Assembly (NCBI GenBank): GCA_964057225.1
Contig: OZ059896.1
Span: forward strand, 9,052,001-9,116,000
Origin: Auanema rhodensis
Lineage: Eukaryota; Nematoda; Chromadorea; Rhabditida; Rhabditidae
Reading direction: 5' to 3'
DNA length: 64,000 bases
Shown here: piece by piece, positions 62,554-64,000 of the stretch
Layout of the letters: every line of letters begins with the position of its first letter
Position numbering within the stretch: the stretch's first letter is position 1
The notes under the pieces: generated by a model
Database searches by the model: none
Seen by the model: the letters and a program-made list of their open reading frames with translations, nothing else
Told to the model about the DNA's origin: nothing
Program-made: the position numbers and the translations under genes

Positions 62554-64000
62554 GATAAAACTACCTATTATAGTTATTATAATTATAATAATAATTAATA
62601 AAATTATTTGAAAAAATTAGGAATTTTTGAAAGACAATCATGAATTGATTCATATCTTGATGAGAAGATAGAATTAATTATGAAAAAATATCATTTTTGT
62701 TGAAAAATTAAAGCAAAATTGAAGGCTGAAGTTCATCTTAAAGCTCAGGTGGGCGAAACGACTAGCCGAATGGATGTCTATCTCCAAGTATTTTCCAATC
62801 GTTACACTTTTTCTTCAGCTCTATTTCTTCTTGTCCTCCAGAGGGACCAGCTGCCAGCAGATCTTCCACCCTCCTCACACAGTCATTGACTGCCATTCGG
62901 ACTTGGCGATATGAGAAGAACGGATGCGAATGAAATAAAGTGAGATAAGTAGGAATATAAAGAGAAAAATATAGATGATAGAGGAGAGAAAAAGAGGTTT
63001 GAAGAACGAAAGTCTTGGCCCCAATGAAATCTTTTCTGATCATTTCACACTTGTTTCTCCTAGATATTCATAGATATAACAAGCATTAATTCAATAGAAA
63101 GAACAAAGCTTGAATAGCTAAGGGATATATGCATGATACTGATGATATTAGTGATACATATTGTTTCGAAGCTATTTAGAATAAGCTTAAGCTGCTAGTT
63201 TAATAGAAAACTTTTCATACTTTTCAGCATATTTTTCAAATGTTGAAGAATATACGATTTTTTAATTTGAATGAATAAATATTTCTAAGTATTTTTTTTG
63301 TAAAATCATTACAATTGAATGGATGTCCACGGCAAAAAGATTTTAGTATTTCGTGAAGAAGAAAGACATGTAAATGGCAAAAGTGTGTAATCTTCATAAC
63401 TATTCTTTGAAATGAAAACAAAACCTGTACATGTATTCAAGTAAATTATAAATATTTCTTATAATTTAATATTTATAATATATTTAATTATATAAATTCT
63501 ATTATATAATTATTATTTTAATATTATAATATAAATAATATTGTATTCTCCTTTGAGCTCAAAAAGAAATGATGTTTATCTTTGTTCAAATTCTTCTTAT
63601 TTACGAGAACTAAACTTACTTCTTATAAAATAATCTGCTCATTGCGATTGTTAAAGTGTAATGAAGAACGTAAGAAACCAGTCTTGTCCAGTACCTGTGC
63701 CAATAGAACTATCTGAGCGACTAGACAGAAAACTAGATTCAAAAAAAAATTAAATAAATACAAATCTGAAAGTCGGTCGAAAACTTAATTCTCATCTTTT
63801 CCTCTTTACGCTGTGGCCTCATTCATTTTACTCAATGATTATTAGATGAATAACAATTATTTCAGTTATGTACCGTATCAGCTTCATCCTCTTTGCTTCA
63901 CTCTTCTATAGTTCGCATTCTTTGATGTGTTATTCGGGAATGCAGATATGGGAAAGAGATATCAATAATGTTTCTTTAATTCAATGCTCAAACGATCAGA
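62554..64000. promoter_or_regulatory. Upstream region with candidate alternative first exons
   Basis: Contains two coding-like pieces on the minus strand: 62896-62762 (MAVNDCVRRVEDLLAAGPSG..., stop at 62762 if unspliced) and 63642-63620 (MSRLFYKK with a strong GTAAGT donor). The rest is AT-rich and I see no other gene up to the window edge. Confidence 0.45.

Overview
This window is nuclear DNA from a nematode, probably a rhabditid-like chromadorean. The background is AT-rich. Genes are broken by many short introns of about 45-60 bases with GT...TTTCAG/TTTAG borders, many starts lie just behind a trans-splice-type acceptor, and several neighbours on one strand sit 0.2-0.4 kb apart as in operons. 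The proteins fit: a caveolin of the C. elegans CAV-1 type, a GABA-transporter-like SNF protein, a nucleoredoxin-like protein, a MOF-type MYST acetyltransferase, a BLOC-1 subunit and LSm8. I cannot name the genus. Exon borders were read by eye, so CDS coordinates give the outer span including introns.

Layout. 1-2200: no convincing gene. 2201-12882: a run of minus-strand genes (blos-2-like; a disordered acidic/basic protein; lsm-8; an hnRNP of the sqd-1 type; a PUSL1-like pseudouridine synthase; an unrecognised charged protein). 13079-13582 (+): an allatostatin-C-like neuropeptide precursor, head to head with the last gene. 14021-15410 (-): trypsin-like protease. 15842-15913 (+): tRNA-Gln(CTG). 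16030-16620: mariner transposase relic. 16843-17426 (+): nucleoredoxin-like protein. 17851-20322 (-): BPI/LBP family lipid-binding protein. 21354-26512 (-): SLC6 transporter close to GABA transporters. 30060-31072 (+): secreted cysteine-rich PAN-like protein. 35228-36413 (+): caveolin.

37894-41353 (-): a two-gene operon candidate, a large Ser/Lys-rich protein followed by an 86-aa protein assembled from three short exons. 41994-43487 (+): MOF-type MYST acetyltransferase, flanked by a 201-bp inverted repeat that copies the start region of the neighbouring gene. 44625-45225 (-): broken zinc-finger gene. 45637-52022 or further (-): a large muscle-type protein with a ZASP-like (ZM) motif and a Gln/His tract. 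52572-54053: a near-perfect 442-bp inverted repeat. 55750-59999 (+): Golgi GH38 alpha-mannosidase II-like enzyme. 60385-61001 (-): RNase kappa-like protein. 61420-62553 (-): unrecognised protein with possible alternative first exons up to 63642.

Functionally the window is a mix: RNA processing (LSm8, hnRNP, pseudouridine synthase, tRNA), chromatin (MYST), membrane traffic and caveolae (BLOC-1, caveolin, RNase kappa), neuronal signalling (AstC-like peptide, GABA transporter), muscle (ZM protein) and secretion (protease, BPI-like, PAN-like, mannosidase). Nothing suggests one dedicated pathway or a prokaryote-style system. The most unusual items are the two inverted repeats, the hidden small operon gene, and several exons outside obvious long ORFs.
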